Origin: Streptantibioticus cattleyicolor NRRL 8057 = DSM 46488
GTDB lineage: Bacteria > Actinomycetota > Actinomycetes > Streptomycetales > Streptomycetaceae
NCBI RefSeq assembly: GCF_000240165.1
Contig: NC_017585.1
Span: 1,116,001-1,180,000, forward strand
Direction: 5' to 3'
DNA length: 64,000 bases
The notes under the pieces were generated by a model. That model had not been told where the DNA came from. It saw nothing but the letters and a program-made list of their open reading frames with translations, and did not search any database. Positions 1 through 13,880 of this stretch are shown in pieces. Position 1 is the first letter of the stretch, and each line of letters begins with the position of its first letter. A program made the position numbers and the translations under genes.

Positions 1-160
1 GCCGGGGATGCTGGCGGCGCTGACCGGCCCGCTGGCGGCGGCCGGGGTGCCGGTGTTCGTGGTCTCCACCTACCACGCCGACCTGGTGCTGGTGCCCGGC
101 GACCGGCTGGCCGTGGCGTGCGCCGCGCTGCGGGCCGCCGGACACACCGTCCGTACCTGA
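1..160 (+). CDS. ACT-domain protein, C-terminal fragment (cut by window edge)
   Basis: An open frame enters from the left edge and ends at TGA 158-160, giving about 52 residues. The stretch AAAGVPVFVVSTYHADLVLV is typical of the last ACT subdomain in small amino-acid-sensing ACT proteins, where an 'I-x-V-S-T-x-x-x-D-x-x-L-V' strand-loop-strand closes the fold. The 5' part lies outside the window, so length and start are unknown. It converges on the type II thioesterase gene with a 7-bp gap, so it marks the end of the NRPS operon rather than being part of it. No catalytic role is inferred. Confidence 0.6.
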   Translation, partial: PGMLAALTGPLAAAGVPVFVVSTYHADLVLVPGDRLAVACAALRAAGHTVRT

Positions 161-167
161 TGTCGTC

Positions 168-890
168 TCAGGTGACCTTCATGTCCTCCACGAAGGCCGC
201 CAGCAACTCCTCGGGGGCGTCCAGGAATCCGTAGTGCGGGCCGTCCAGGAGGCGCTTGGTGACCTCGCCGCACTCCGCCCAGCCGTCCATCAGCCGGTGG
301 TCCACCTCGTGGTCCTCGGTCCACCCCAACGTGGTCACCGGGCACGGCAGCCGGCGCGGACGGGGCGGCCGGTAGCGCTTGTTGGCCTCCACGTCGGCCC
401 GCAGCACCGTCAGGCTCAGCTCGATCAGATCCGGCCGCGGCGAACCGCCGAGCCGCACCACCAGGTCGCGCAGCTCCACCGCCAGCTCCTCGTCGCTCAT
501 CCGCAGGAACCGCCCGTGCGGCCCCTGGTGCGGTGCCACCTGCGAGGAGACGAAGAGCCGCACCGGCACCGGATGGCCCCGCTCGGCCAGCCGCAACGCC
601 GTCTCGTACCCCGGCAGCGCCGAGGCACAGTGGCCGAAGAAGGCGAACGGCCGGTCCAGGTAGGGCAGCAGCGCCTCGGCCAGATCGTCGGCCATCGCCT
701 CGTACGTCGGGTACGGCTCCTCCCGGAACCGGTTCTCCCGGCCCGGCGGCTGGACGGCGCACACCTCCACCCCGCCCACCCGGCGCGGCCAGCGCCGGTA
801 CATCGAGGCACCGCAGCCGGAGTAGGGGAGGCAGAACAACCGCGCCGCCGCCTCCGCGGACGGCTCGTGCAACAGCCACTTGGTGGTCAA
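168..890 (-). CDS. Type II thioesterase with Cys nucleophile (NRPS editing or release)
   Basis: The 240-aa alpha/beta-hydrolase has the layout of stand-alone NRPS/PKS type II thioesterases, which normally strip wrongly primed carrier proteins. The N-terminal LFCLPYSGCGAS resembles the family's oxyanion-loop strand. The nucleophile elbow reads FFGHCASA instead of the usual GHSMGA, so the expected serine is Cys88 (TGT codon). Asp193 (WTEDHEV) and His219 (DGPHYGFL) complete a triad. It is the last gene of the minus-strand NRPS operon, 30 bp after the P450 gene. No NRPS protein here carries an integrated TE, so this enzyme may release product as well as proofread. That role is an inference; the family call is firm. 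Confidence 0.88.
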   Translation of the reverse strand: MTTKWLLHEPSAEAAARLFCLPYSGCGASMYRRWPRRVGGVEVCAVQPPGRENRFREEPYPTYEAMADDLAEALLPYLDRPFAFFGHCASALPGYETALRLAERGHPVPVRLFVSSQVAPHQGPHGRFLRMSDEELAVELRDLVVRLGGSPRPDLIELSLTVLRADVEANKRYRPPRPRRLPCPVTTLGWTEDHEVDHRLMDGWAECGEVTKRLLDGPHYGFLDAPEELLAAFVEDMKVT

Positions 891-920
891 CGCGACAGCT
901 CCTCGGAACGTCGGATGGGG

Positions 921-2201
921 TCAGGACGCGGCGGCCACGGCGAACACCCGCTCCTGCCCGGCCCGCACCCGGGCGGTGACCGGCAGGTGTTTGATCCCGG
1001 CCACGAAGTTGGAACACAGATGCTCCGCGGGGCCGGCCTGCTCGAACCCCTCGAACCGGCCGATCAGTTCCTCGAACAGCACCCGCAGACTGACCCGGGC
1101 CACGGTGTGCCCCACGCAGTAGTGCGGGCCGGCGCCGAACGCGATGTGCCGGTTGGGGCGGCGCCGGATGTCGAAGCGGAACGGGTCGGCGAAGGCCCGT
1201 TCGTCCCGGTTGGCCGACCCCAGCCACACCACCACCGCGTCCCCGGCCGGGATCTCCACCCCGTGCACGGTGACGTCCTTGACGGCGTAGCGCATGAAGT
1301 GGTTGGCCGGCGAGGACCAGCGCAGAGCCTCCTCGACCCCGGACTGCACCAGTTCGGGGTGGCCCAGCCAGTCCGCGGCGAGCGCCGGGTCGGCCACCAT
1401 GCGTTCCATCGCCGCGCTGGGCACGTACGGGGTGGTGACGTTGGCGCCGAGCAGCAGGCTGTAGCAGTTGGAGAGCACCTCGCCGGCGCCGAGCGGCCGG
1501 CCGTCGATCTCCATGGTGAGCAGGGTGCTCAGCAGGTCGTCGCCGAGGTCGCGGCGGCGTTCGCCGACCACGTCCTGGAAGTAGGCGAACAGCCCCCGGT
1601 GGGCCGCCTCCAGGGTCGCCCGGGGGCCGCCGTCGGTCATGTACTCCGGGTCGTCCGGCGCGATCGACATCAGGGTCAGCCGGGTCAGCTCGGCCCAGTC
1701 CCGTTGCGGCAGCCCCATGATGGTGCCGGTGACCGCCATCGGCAGCGCGGTCATCTCCCCGGCGAAGTCGTACGGTTCACCGGTGACCGCCGGGGCGAGG
1801 ATGCGCCGTACCTCGTGGCGGATGCGTTCCCGGTAGCGTTCGACCGCCTTGTTGGTGAGCGAGCGTTGCAGCGGTTCGCGCATCCGGGTGTGCTTGGGCG
1901 GGTCGGTGGCCGCCATCTGCCGTCCGCCCGCCGGGTCGTCGGTGCCCAGCAGGTTGAGCAGGGTGCCGCGTTGCGAGGTGAAGCAGGTGTGGTCGCGCAT
2001 CACGAAGTCACCGTCGTCGTAGCAGGTGACCGACCAGAACCCCAGCCGTTCGCCCACCGGGTGCCAGCGCACCGGGTCGTGCCGCCGCATCGCGTGCCAC
2101 ACGCTGTGCGGATCGCCGTCGCTGTAGAGGAAGGGGTCGACCAGGTCCACGCCGCCGATGTCCTCGGGGCGCACGTGCGCGGGGCGGTCGGGGAGCATCA
2201 T
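921..2201 (-). CDS. Cytochrome P450, probably acting on a carrier-bound amino acid
   Basis: A 426-aa bacterial P450. The haem-binding loop FGAGPHYCVG places the thiolate at Cys362; the ExxR motif is in VEEALRWSS. The I-helix reads LLLGANVTTPYV, so the acidic residue usually before the conserved Thr is replaced by Val. Deviations there occur in P450s that hydroxylate PCP-tethered amino acids, as I recall from the family. The ATG at 2201 overlaps the TGA of the A-PCP gene by 4 bp (ATGA), so the two are translationally coupled. This suggests oxidation, plausibly beta-hydroxylation, of the amino acid loaded by that protein. The substrate is inferred from position only. Confidence 0.87.
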   Translation of the reverse strand: MMLPDRPAHVRPEDIGGVDLVDPFLYSDGDPHSVWHAMRRHDPVRWHPVGERLGFWSVTCYDDGDFVMRDHTCFTSQRGTLLNLLGTDDPAGGRQMAATDPPKHTRMREPLQRSLTNKAVERYRERIRHEVRRILAPAVTGEPYDFAGEMTALPMAVTGTIMGLPQRDWAELTRLTLMSIAPDDPEYMTDGGPRATLEAAHRGLFAYFQDVVGERRRDLGDDLLSTLLTMEIDGRPLGAGEVLSNCYSLLLGANVTTPYVPSAAMERMVADPALAADWLGHPELVQSGVEEALRWSSPANHFMRYAVKDVTVHGVEIPAGDAVVVWLGSANRDERAFADPFRFDIRRRPNRHIAFGAGPHYCVGHTVARVSLRVLFEELIGRFEGFEQAGPAEHLCSNFVAGIKHLPVTARVRAGQERVFAVAAAS

Positions 2202-4543
2202 GACGAGGCGTGGCCTTTCGTGGAAGCGGACGGGAGGGGAGCGGCGGACGGCGGCGCCGGGGGCCCGGCGTCCAGCTCCGCGGCGAGTTCGGCGATCACC
2301 GGCCGCAGGTAGAGCGTGCGGGCCGGCACCTCCACCCCGAACTCGGTGTGCAGCCGGTTGAGGAGTTCCGCGGCGATCAGCGAATGGCCGCCCAGCTCGA
2401 AGAAGTCGTCCTCCACCCCGACCGGTTCGACCCCCAGCAGCGTCCCCCACAACTCGGCGAGCCACCGCTCGGAGCGGGTACACGGCGGTACGTAACCGGT
2501 GGCCAGCGCCCGCGGTGAGCGCCGCGCGGCGGGCAGCGCGGCCCGGTCCACCTTGCCGTTGGCGGTCAGCGGCAACTCCGGGACGACCAGCACCGCCCAC
2601 GGCACGAGGTAGGGGGCGAGGGTGGCGCGCAGCCGCTCGCGCAGCACCACCGGGAGCCGGTCGCGCTCGGCCGGGTCGCAGCCCGGGGCGGTGACGTAGG
2701 CGAGCAGCCGCCGCCCGCCGGCGCCGTCCGGCTGGGCCACCACCACCGCCTGGCCCACCTCGGGGCGGGCGGTGAGCGCGGCCTCCACCTCGCCGGGCTC
2801 CACCCGGTAGCCGCGCACCTTGACCTGGCGGTCGGCCCGGCCGTGGAAGGCCAGGGTGCCGTCCGGCCGCCAGCCGGCCAGGTCCCCGGTGCGGTACATC
2901 CGCGCGCCGGGCCCGGCCGGGGACGGGTCGGGCACGAACACCTCGGCGGTGCGCCCCGGCATGCCCAGGTAGCCCCGGGCCAGCCCGTCGCCGGCGGCCC
3001 ACAGCTCACCGGGTACGCCCACCGGCACCGGGCGCAGGGCGGCGTCGAGCACGGCGACCCGGGTGCCGCGGATCGGGCGGCCGATCGGCAGCGGCCCGTC
3101 GGCCGGTGGCCGCCGGGTGGTCCAGCAGCAGGTGAACGTGGTGTTCTCGGTGGGCCCGTAGCCGTTGGTGAACACCAGGTGCGGGTGGGCCGCCAGCAGC
3201 CGCGCCACCGCGTCGGGGGAGACCACGTCACCACCGGCCAGGACGTGGCGCACCCCGGCGAAGGCGTCGAGGTGGGAGGTGGTCATCCGGTCGAAGAGGC
3301 CGGCGGTGAGCCACACCACGGTGACCTGCTCGGCCCGCAGCACCTCGGCGAGCCGGCCGGCGTCCACCGGGCCGGGCGGCAGCACGGCCAGCCGGGCACC
3401 GTTGCCCAGCGCGCCCCAGATCTCCCAGGTCGAGGCGTCGAAGGCGGCCGGGGACAGGTGCAGGAAGACGTCCTCGGGGCCGATGCACGCCCAGTCGGGG
3501 CCGTCGACCAGCCGGGCGACGGCACGGTGCGGTACGCACACACCCTTGGGCTCACCGGTGGAACCGGAGGTGTAGCTGACGTAGGCGAGCCCGTCCGGCC
3601 CGGCGTGCGGCGCGGGGACCGGGTCCGGGGCCGGGGCGTCGGGGTCGTGCAGCGGCAGTACGAGGGGGCCGGGCGGCACCGCGCCGGCCAGGTCGTCCTG
3701 CGCGAGCACCACCCGTACCCCGGCGCCGGCCAGCAGCCGGGCCAGCCGTTCCCGCGGGGCGTCGGGTTCCAGCGCCAGGTATCCGGCGCCGGCGGTGAGC
3801 ACCCCGAGGAGCGCCACGACGAGCCGGGTGGAGCGTTCGGCCAGCACCGCCACCACGTCGTCCGGGCCGGTGCCGGCCGCCCGCAGCCGGGCCGCCACCT
3901 CGCCCGCGTCCCGTACCAGCGCGGCGTAGCTCAGCTCGTCCCCGGCGCAGCCGACGGCGATCGCGTCCGGGGTGGCGCGGGCACGGGCGGCGACCAGGTC
4001 CTCGATCCGGCGCGCGGGGCCGGCCGGGGCGCCGGTGCCCCAGGCGGTGACCTGGGCGCGGTCCTCGTCGGTGGCCAACTCCAGGGCGGCGACGGGGCGT
4101 CGGGGGTGACGCAGGCCGTCGGCGAGCGCGGTGGCGAGCTGTCCGGCCAGGCGTGCCGCCTCCGCGGGCGGCAGCAGCGCCGGGTCGTGGTGGAGCAGCG
4201 CGGCCGGGGTGCCCCGGACGGTGGTCGGAGCCAGGCCGAGCGCCGCCCCGGGGCCGAGGTCCGGCGTCCCGAACCAGGCGTCCGGCGCCTCGTCGGCCTC
4301 CTCGGCGGGACGCTCGCCGCACGTACCGGTGAGCGCCTGCCGGGCCCACTCGGTGAGCGTGGCGAAACCGGTGCCGGGGCCGAACCGGGCGCGCAGCTCG
4401 CCGCCCGCGCACCCCACCCGGACCGTCTCGCGCAGGGTGCGGCGGTGCAGCACGGCGGCGAGGGCGGCCAGCACCGCCTCCGGCGCCGCGTCGGGCAGGC
4501 CGAAGGCGTGGACGCCGTCGACGGCCGGGGCGGGGATGGTCAC
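2198..4543 (-). CDS. NRPS adenylation-PCP protein, predicted Val-like substrate
   Basis: A 781-aa protein from GTG 4543, whose start overlaps the previous stop as GTGA. Residues 1-170 look like a worn C-terminal piece of a condensation domain and lack HHxxxDG. Residues about 175-680 are a complete A domain: YTSGSTGEPKG (A3), YGPTE (A5), YRTGD (A7), NGKVD (A10). By alignment to GrsA in my head, the ten specificity positions read D-A-W-W-L-G-G-T-F-K, close to published valine codes. The PCP has DDFFELGGHSL with the pantetheine Ser721. It follows a free-standing C domain and precedes a P450, fitting an oxidised valine building block. The specificity call is an inference. Confidence 0.88.
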   Translation of the reverse strand: MTIPAPAVDGVHAFGLPDAAPEAVLAALAAVLHRRTLRETVRVGCAGGELRARFGPGTGFATLTEWARQALTGTCGERPAEEADEAPDAWFGTPDLGPGAALGLAPTTVRGTPAALLHHDPALLPPAEAARLAGQLATALADGLRHPRRPVAALELATDEDRAQVTAWGTGAPAGPARRIEDLVAARARATPDAIAVGCAGDELSYAALVRDAGEVAARLRAAGTGPDDVVAVLAERSTRLVVALLGVLTAGAGYLALEPDAPRERLARLLAGAGVRVVLAQDDLAGAVPPGPLVLPLHDPDAPAPDPVPAPHAGPDGLAYVSYTSGSTGEPKGVCVPHRAVARLVDGPDWACIGPEDVFLHLSPAAFDASTWEIWGALGNGARLAVLPPGPVDAGRLAEVLRAEQVTVVWLTAGLFDRMTTSHLDAFAGVRHVLAGGDVVSPDAVARLLAAHPHLVFTNGYGPTENTTFTCCWTTRRPPADGPLPIGRPIRGTRVAVLDAALRPVPVGVPGELWAAGDGLARGYLGMPGRTAEVFVPDPSPAGPGARMYRTGDLAGWRPDGTLAFHGRADRQVKVRGYRVEPGEVEAALTARPEVGQAVVVAQPDGAGGRRLLAYVTAPGCDPAERDRLPVVLRERLRATLAPYLVPWAVLVVPELPLTANGKVDRAALPAARRSPRALATGYVPPCTRSERWLAELWGTLLGVEPVGVEDDFFELGGHSLIAAELLNRLHTEFGVEVPARTLYLRPVIAELAAELDAGPPAPPSAAPLPSASTKGHASS

Positions 4544-5971
4544 ACGGGCTCCTTCACGGTGCCAAGGACCGGCTGCCCGGGGTGGGTCACCAACTGCTCC
4601 AGGAGGCCGGTGTATTCGGTGAGCAGGGCCTGCGCGCGCCCGGGGGAGAAGACCTGGGTGCGGAAGGAGAGCACGCAGTAGCCGGGTCGGCCGCGGATCA
4701 CCCGCAGGGTCAGATCGCGCAGCGCCGGCGGGCGGGGCGCCAGCACCGGTTCGATCCGGGGCCCGGCCGCGGCGGGCGGGACGGCGATCTCGTCCTCCAG
4801 GATGAACAGCGTCTGCCCGTAGGAACGGTGGGCCTCCTCCGGCGGGAGCCCCAGCGGTTCGCCGAGGTCCTGGTAGGGCCACTCGTGGTGCTCGAAGTCG
4901 GCCACCACCCCGGCCGTCACCCGGCGCAGCGCCTCGGTGAACGACGGATCACCGGACAGGTCGCCGCGCAGCAGCAGGAGGTTGGCGAAGGCCCCCACCA
5001 ACTGCTCGGTGCCCGGGGTGGTCCGGCCGCCGACCGCGGTGAGCACCGCCAGGTCCCGGTGGCCGGTGCGGCGGGCCAGCAAGACCTGATACGCCGCCAG
5101 ACACACCAGGAACGCGGTGCTGTTCTCCCGGTCGGCCAGCCGGTCGACCTCGGCGAGCAGGCCGTCGGGGAGGTCGGCGAGGAACGTCCGCCCGGCGCAG
5201 TCACGCCGGGCCGGCGGCGGCAGGTCGGCGGGGAGCGGCAGCGGGGGCAGCCCGGCCAGCCGCCGCCGCCAGTACCCCAGCAGCCGCTCGCGCCGCTCGT
5301 CGGTGCGCCGCCGCAGCCACACCGCCGCGTCCGCCGTCCTCGGGCCGCCCGCCGGCGGCGGGACCGGCGGACCGCCCAGCGCCTCGGCCGCGTACAGCCC
5401 GACCAGGTCGTCCAGGAGCACCGACAGCGTCACCGCGTCGCTGACCACGTGGTGCGGGACGAGCACCAGGATGTGGTCCTCCGCCGACACCCGCAGCAGC
5501 CGGGCACGGACCGGCAGCCGGCCGCCGAGGTCGTCGAAGGGGACGTCCAGCTCGCGCTGGACCGCCTCCACCGCGTCGTCCGCCGCCACCTCGGTGACCG
5601 GCACCTCCAACCGCGCCTCGGCGAGCACGTACTGCCACAACTGCCCGTCCTCTTCCCGGAACAGGGTGCGCAGCCCCTCGTGCCGGTCGACCAGCGCGGC
5701 GACCGAACGGCACACCGCGTCCTCGTCCAGCGGGCCGAGCAGCCGCATCACCACCGGCGTGGTGTACGTCGCCCCGCCCGGCTCCATGTGGTGCAGGAAC
5801 CACAGCATGCCCTGGCCGGGCCCGGTCGGCAGCCGGGTGACCGGCGGGGTGCGGGGCAGTACGGGGACCGGGCCGCCCGGCCGCCGCGGCAGGTCGCGCA
5901 GCAGCTCCTCCTCCAGTTCGGCCCGTGCCCGCAGCTCCGCGTCGTCCGCCGGCTTTGGCCGTCCGCCGCCC

Positions 5972-5982
<11 letters not shown>
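4540..5982 (-). CDS. Stand-alone NRPS condensation domain
   Basis: 480 aa, a single condensation domain with a roughly 45-residue N-terminal extension. The active-site motif reads HHVVSDA (His177-His178...Asp182-Ala183), so the second His is kept but the usual closing Gly of HHxxxDG is Ala. C-domain landmarks YWRRRLAG and a degenerate VGAFANLLLLR (usually VGxFVNTL) are visible. The start overlaps the C-A-PCP gene by 11 bp, and the stop overlaps the next GTG by 4 bp. Splitting a C domain from its A-PCP partner is unusual. The two proteins probably work together in trans, joining the chain from the upstream PCP to the A-PCP substrate. Confidence 0.85.
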
Positions 5983-9165
<3,183 letters not shown>

Positions 9166-9169
<4 letters not shown>

Positions 9170-12100
9170 GTACGTGTCCTCCGCCGGTAGCGGTCTCGGT
9201 CGATGCGCGGGATCGGGGCCCGCGCGGACGCGGGGGAGGGGCCCGCCGCCGTGGCGCCGTTCGCGCGTTCGGCGTCGATGTACCGGGCGACGGCGGCCAC
9301 CGTCGGCGACTCGAAGAGCCGGGCCAGCGGGAGGTCGGCGTCGAGCACGTCCCGCAGCCGGTCGGCGATCTCGGCGGCGAGCAGCGAGTGGCCGCCGAGG
9401 GCGAAGAAGTCCTCGTCCACCCCGACCCGGTCGATGCCCAGCGCGTCCGCCCACACCCGGGCCACCGCCCGCTCGGTCTCGGTACGCGGCGCCACCGGGC
9501 CGTCGCCGGTGCGCCCGGCGTCCGTGCCGGGCAGCGGCAGCAGCTCCGGTGCCACGGTGCCGTCCGGGCCCAGCGGCCAGCGGCCCACCGCGATCAGCTC
9601 GACGCGGTCCGCCGCCTCCGGCAGCCGCTCCCGCAACCGGGCCCGCAGCCGTGGCAGCAGCGCCTCGGCCCGGGCCGGTGCCGCCGGGTCGTTGACCAGG
9701 GGCCCGGTGGGCGGCGCGTCGACGGTGAGCCGCAGCGCCTCGGGCGGGCCGCCACGCCGGCGGTCCTCGCCGGTGCGGCGGCGCAACGCGTAGTCCAGCA
9801 CCCCGGGCCGCGCGGTGGCCACCGCGTCGGTGTCGTAACCCGCCTCGGCGGCGAGGACGGCCAGCGCCTCGGGGTCGGCCCCGGGCACCCCGGGCGGCGC
9901 GTCGGCGGTCAGCTCGGCGACGGTGCCCGGGGCGTCCGGCGGCCATCCGGACAGCCGCCGCCACAGTGCGGCATCGGCGGCCACCCTGGCGTCCGGCACG
10001 TCACGCAGCACCAGCCGCTCCGGGCGCGCGGCGAGCCGCCGCCCCACCGCCGCCAGGTCCAGCCCCTCGGCGCCCCAGTCCGCCTCCGGCCACGGTTGAC
10101 CGTCCGGCGGCCCGTCGCCCACCCGCAGCAGCACGTCGTACCGGTACGCCGTCAACTCCCGGGCCGCCCCCGCGGTACGCGCCCACGCCGTCACCGCGGC
10201 CACCCCGGGCAGCCGGCCGGCCAACGCGGCGAACAGCCGTGGATCGGCGGCCAGTTCACGCCGTTCGTCCACCCGGGCCGCGACCCCCGCGGCCAGCGCC
10301 GCCACCGTCGTCCCCGGCGGCGCCTGCGCGAGCGCGCCCGCCGTCTCCCGTACCGGCAGCAGCGCCAGGTGGGCGACGTCGGTCAGCAGCACGTGGCCGC
10401 CGGGCCGCACCGCCCGCACGGCTGCCGCGAGGACGCGTTCGAGGTAGCCGGGGCCGGGGAAGTACCCGGCGAGCACGGGCAGGACGACGACGTCGAAGGC
10501 GCCCTGCGGCAGCCCGGAGAAGTCATGGGGCGCGCGCTGGAGCAGCCGCACCCGGTCGGCGTGGCCGGCCAGCCGGTCGCGGTCCTCGCGGATGTGGCCG
10601 AGGCTGCGCGCGGACGGGTCGGTGGCCCAGTACTCGGCGCAGCGCGGCGCCACCCGGAACAGCAGCGCGCCGGTACGGCAGCCGACCTCCAGCACCCGCC
10701 GCGGGGCGAACCCCAGCACCCGCGCCGCCGTCGCCTCCAGCCAGGCCCGCATCTCGCCCGCCGCCACCGGCTCCGCGCCCCGGCCGGGGGACCACCCGGC
10801 CAGCCCCAGCATCGGGTCCTCCTCCGGGGCCCGCCCGGCGAACGCGGCGGCGAACGCCGCCTCCTGCTCCTCGGCGCCGCCTGGCGGCACGGCACGCGGT
10901 GCCACGTACGCCCGGCAGCCGCCGTCGCCGTCGGCGGTCACCTCCGCCCGCGCCACCTCCGCCCGCTCCAGCAACACCGCCCGCACCCGCCCCGCCGTCG
11001 CGTCGGAGTCGGCGGGACCGAGCAGCCGCAACTCCCCGCCAGGCGTCAGCACCGCCCGCTCCCCGGTACGCCACAGCCGCCGCCCGGGCCGGAACGGATC
11101 GGCCACGCCGGTCCCGTCCCCGGCCAGGTGGAGCAGCCCGGGCACGCCGAAGGGCACCGGCATCCCGTGGTCGTCCAGGAGTTGCCAGCGGGTCCGCGAA
11201 CGGACGCGGTGGGCGGGGGTCGGCGAGGTCGGCTCGGCCGGGGAGGGGACGCGTTCCACCAGGAGTTCCCCGGCGGCGCCGGCCGGTCGGCGTACCACGT
11301 ACAACTCGGCGGCGGGCAGCGTGCGGTGGCAGCGTTCGATCAGCCGCGGCCACAACTCCTCGCCGGAGCAGACCACATGGCGGACCCGGTCGGCCCACCG
11401 GTCGTCGTCGGGGGCGTCGGTCAGCGTGGCCAGCAGTGACGGCGTGGTGTGGAGCACGCCGGCGCCGGAGGCGGCCACCAGTTCCCGGGTCCGCCGCGCC
11501 CATTCCGGCGAGCCGGGGGGCGCCGTCCGCTCCGGCAGCACCACCGTGCGTCCGGCGGCCACCGGCCACAGCAGGAAGGGCCGGGCCGACTCCAGCAGCG
11601 CCGGGCCGACGACCGCGACGGCGCCGCCGGACGGATCGTCCAGCGTCCGCGCCAGCCAGCGCGCCACCGCGTCCCGCACCTTCGGCGGTCGCGCGCCGGG
11701 CACACCGTCGTCCGGCCGCACCAGGCGGGTGTCCGGCGGCAGCAGGACCCCCGGGTCGCCCGGCCGGTCGCCGACCGCGATCCGGGCGCCGCACCGCCGT
11801 GCGACGGACCGGATCTCCTCGTCGGGGCGGCCCGGGTCCACCGCGACGGCCACCGCCCCGCAGTCGTCCACCGCGAGCAGCGTGGCCACCGCCGACGGCG
11901 ACGTCCGCTGGAGCACCAGCACCGGGTCGCCGGGTGCCACCCCGAGCGCGCGCAGCCGCGCGGCGAGCGCGCCCGCGCGCTCCCGCAACCCCCGGTGGCT
12001 CCACCGGACGCCGTCCGCCAGCACCGCGGGGGCGTCGTCGGCCGGCTCCGGGGCGGCGGGCTCCCGTGCCCCGGGGCGGTCGGCGGTGCCCCGGGAGAGC

Positions 12101-13557
12101 GCGTCGAGCGCGGCCCGTTCCCTCGGCCCGACCGCGGGCAGCCGGCGCACCGGGGTGTCGGGGGCGGCCACCGCCGCGTCGAGCACGGCCCCGAGGGCGT
12201 CGGTGATCCGGTCCACGTCGGCCTTGTCGAACAGGTCCACCGCGTACCACACCAGGCCGTCGATCCCGCCGTCCGGCGCCGGGGAGAGCTCCAGCTCCAG
12301 GTCGAACCGGGCCTTGCCGGTGCCGACGCCGACCAGTTCGATGCCGACGCCGGGCAGGTCGAGCGAGGGCCGGGGCATGTTGTGCAGCCCCAGCATGTGG
12401 CGGATCAGCGGGGTCCGGCCGCTGGCGTCGCGCTCCGGGTTGACCTCCTCGACGATCTTCTCGAACGGCACCTCCTGGTGGGCGTACCCGCCCAGGCAGA
12501 CCTCGCGGGCCTGCCGCAGCACCTCGCGGAAGGCCGGATCACCCGAGACGTCCATGCGCAGCGGCAGGGTGTTGACGAAGCAGCCGACGATGCCCTCGGT
12601 CTCCGAACGCCCCCGGTTGGCCACCGGCGCCCCGATCACCAGGTCGTCCTGGCCGCTGCGCCGGGCGAGCACCAGCGCGTACGCGGCCAGCAGCACCATG
12701 TACGGGGTGGCGCGCTCGGCGTCGGCCAGCGCCGAGATCCGGCGCATCGTCTCCGGTGGGATCCGGAACGAGGAGGAGCCGCCGTCCCAACCGCGCGCGG
12801 CGGTCGGCGGACGCGCCGACGGCAGCTGCAACAGCCGTGCCCCGGTGAGCCGTTCACGCCAGTAGGCGAGCTGCCGCTCCAGCGTCTCCCCGGTGAGCCA
12901 TTCGCGCTGCCAGTCCGCGTAGTCGGCGTACTGCACGGGGAGTTCGGGCAGGCGTGGCTCCCGGCCGCGCACGGCGGCCTCGTAGAGCGTGCCGACCTCG
13001 CGCAGCAGGATGTTGAGCGACCAGCCGTCGGTGGCGATGTGGTGCTGGACGAGGAGGAGCAGGTGCTCGTGGTCGGCCAGGCGCAGCAGTACCGGGCGCA
13101 GCATGGGCCCGTTCTCCAGGTCGAACGGGCGGGCCACCTCCTCCTCGCACCGCCGCGTGACGGCGGCGTCCCGCTCGGCGGGCGGCAGGCCCCGCAGGTC
13201 GTGCACCGGGACGGCGAGCGGACGCGGCGGCTCCACCCGCTGCACCGGGCGCCCCTGATGGAGGTGGAAGGTGGTGCGCAGCGCCTCGTGGCGGCGGACC
13301 ACCTCGTCCAGGCAGTGCCGCAGCACGCCCTCGTCCAGCGGCCCGCGCATCCGGGCGGCCCCGGCCACGTTGTAGACCGCCGAGGTCGGCGCCAGCCGGT
13401 GGAAGAACCAGATCCGCTGCTGCGCGAAGGACAACGGCAGGGCGGAACGGTCGCGTGGCGAGCGGGGGATGCCCGGCACCCGGGGGGCGACCCCGCGTTG
13501 GTCGAGCAGGCGGGCGAGCAACCGCTGCCGCTCCGCGGTCGGTGTGGCGTTCGGCAT
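9166..13557 (-). CDS. NRPS C-A*-MT-PCP protein with a degenerate adenylation domain
   Basis: 1463 aa from ATG 13557, chosen because GGAGGTG lies about 9 nt upstream; longer in-frame starts to 13782 exist but add low-complexity sequence. The C domain (about 30-480) has an intact HHIATDG. The following A-like region (about 490-900) lacks the A3 P-loop (no YTSGSTG), has no YGPTE, reads WRTGE for YRTGD, and lacks the A10 lysine (LGPDGTVAP). It is interrupted by an NRPS-type methyltransferase (about 900-1180) with motif I VLEVGCRTG, whose middle Gly is Arg. The PCP Ser is 1391 (ALGGHSLL). The PCP must therefore be loaded by another A domain, and the MT may also be weakened. It is the first gene of the operon. 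Confidence 0.88.
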
Positions 13558-13880
13558 GCTCTGGCAGCACCTCCGCGACGTCGGGCGGGCTCGGCCCACG
13601 GCCCCTCGCGGCCCCGGTGCCCGACCGCGCGGCATGGCCTCGTCCCGCACGACCAGTCTGCCGATGGCGTCCGGCGCCGGTAGTCGGGAGACTCCCGGAC
13701 TGGTCCGGGGACCGGCGGTTCCGCATCGCGCCGCCAACTCGCCCTCGCGCACGGCCCCGTGTTCACAAGTCAAAGGAATCACAGCATGGGGGGCGTGTTG
13801 ACGCGTAAGGTCTTGACGTTGTCATGCTCGCGGCGCATTGTTCCTGCGGTCCCACTCCACCAGTGACCGGAGGAACCCCC
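13558..13880. other. Divergent intergenic region, NRPS operon versus GH16 gene
   Basis: About 320 bp between the supported NRPS start and the glucanase start. In-frame upstream codons of the NRPS run through part of it but look non-coding in composition. It must hold the NRPS operon promoter on the minus strand, where TTGACT appears near 13770 without a convincing -10. Two TTGACG words sit on the plus strand near 13798 and 13813. Confidence 0.5.
13813..13841 (+). promoter_or_regulatory. Candidate promoter for the GH16 gene
   Basis: TTGACG (13813-13818), a 17-bp spacer and CATTGT (13836-13841) match a housekeeping-sigma promoter reasonably well. The putative start of transcription would lie about 35 bp before the ATG at 13881, upstream of its GGAGGA ribosome site. 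Confidence 0.35.

Noticed and set aside
13557-13782. Longer start for the first NRPS protein
   Set aside because: The extension is low complexity, and GGAGGTG supports the ATG at 13557.
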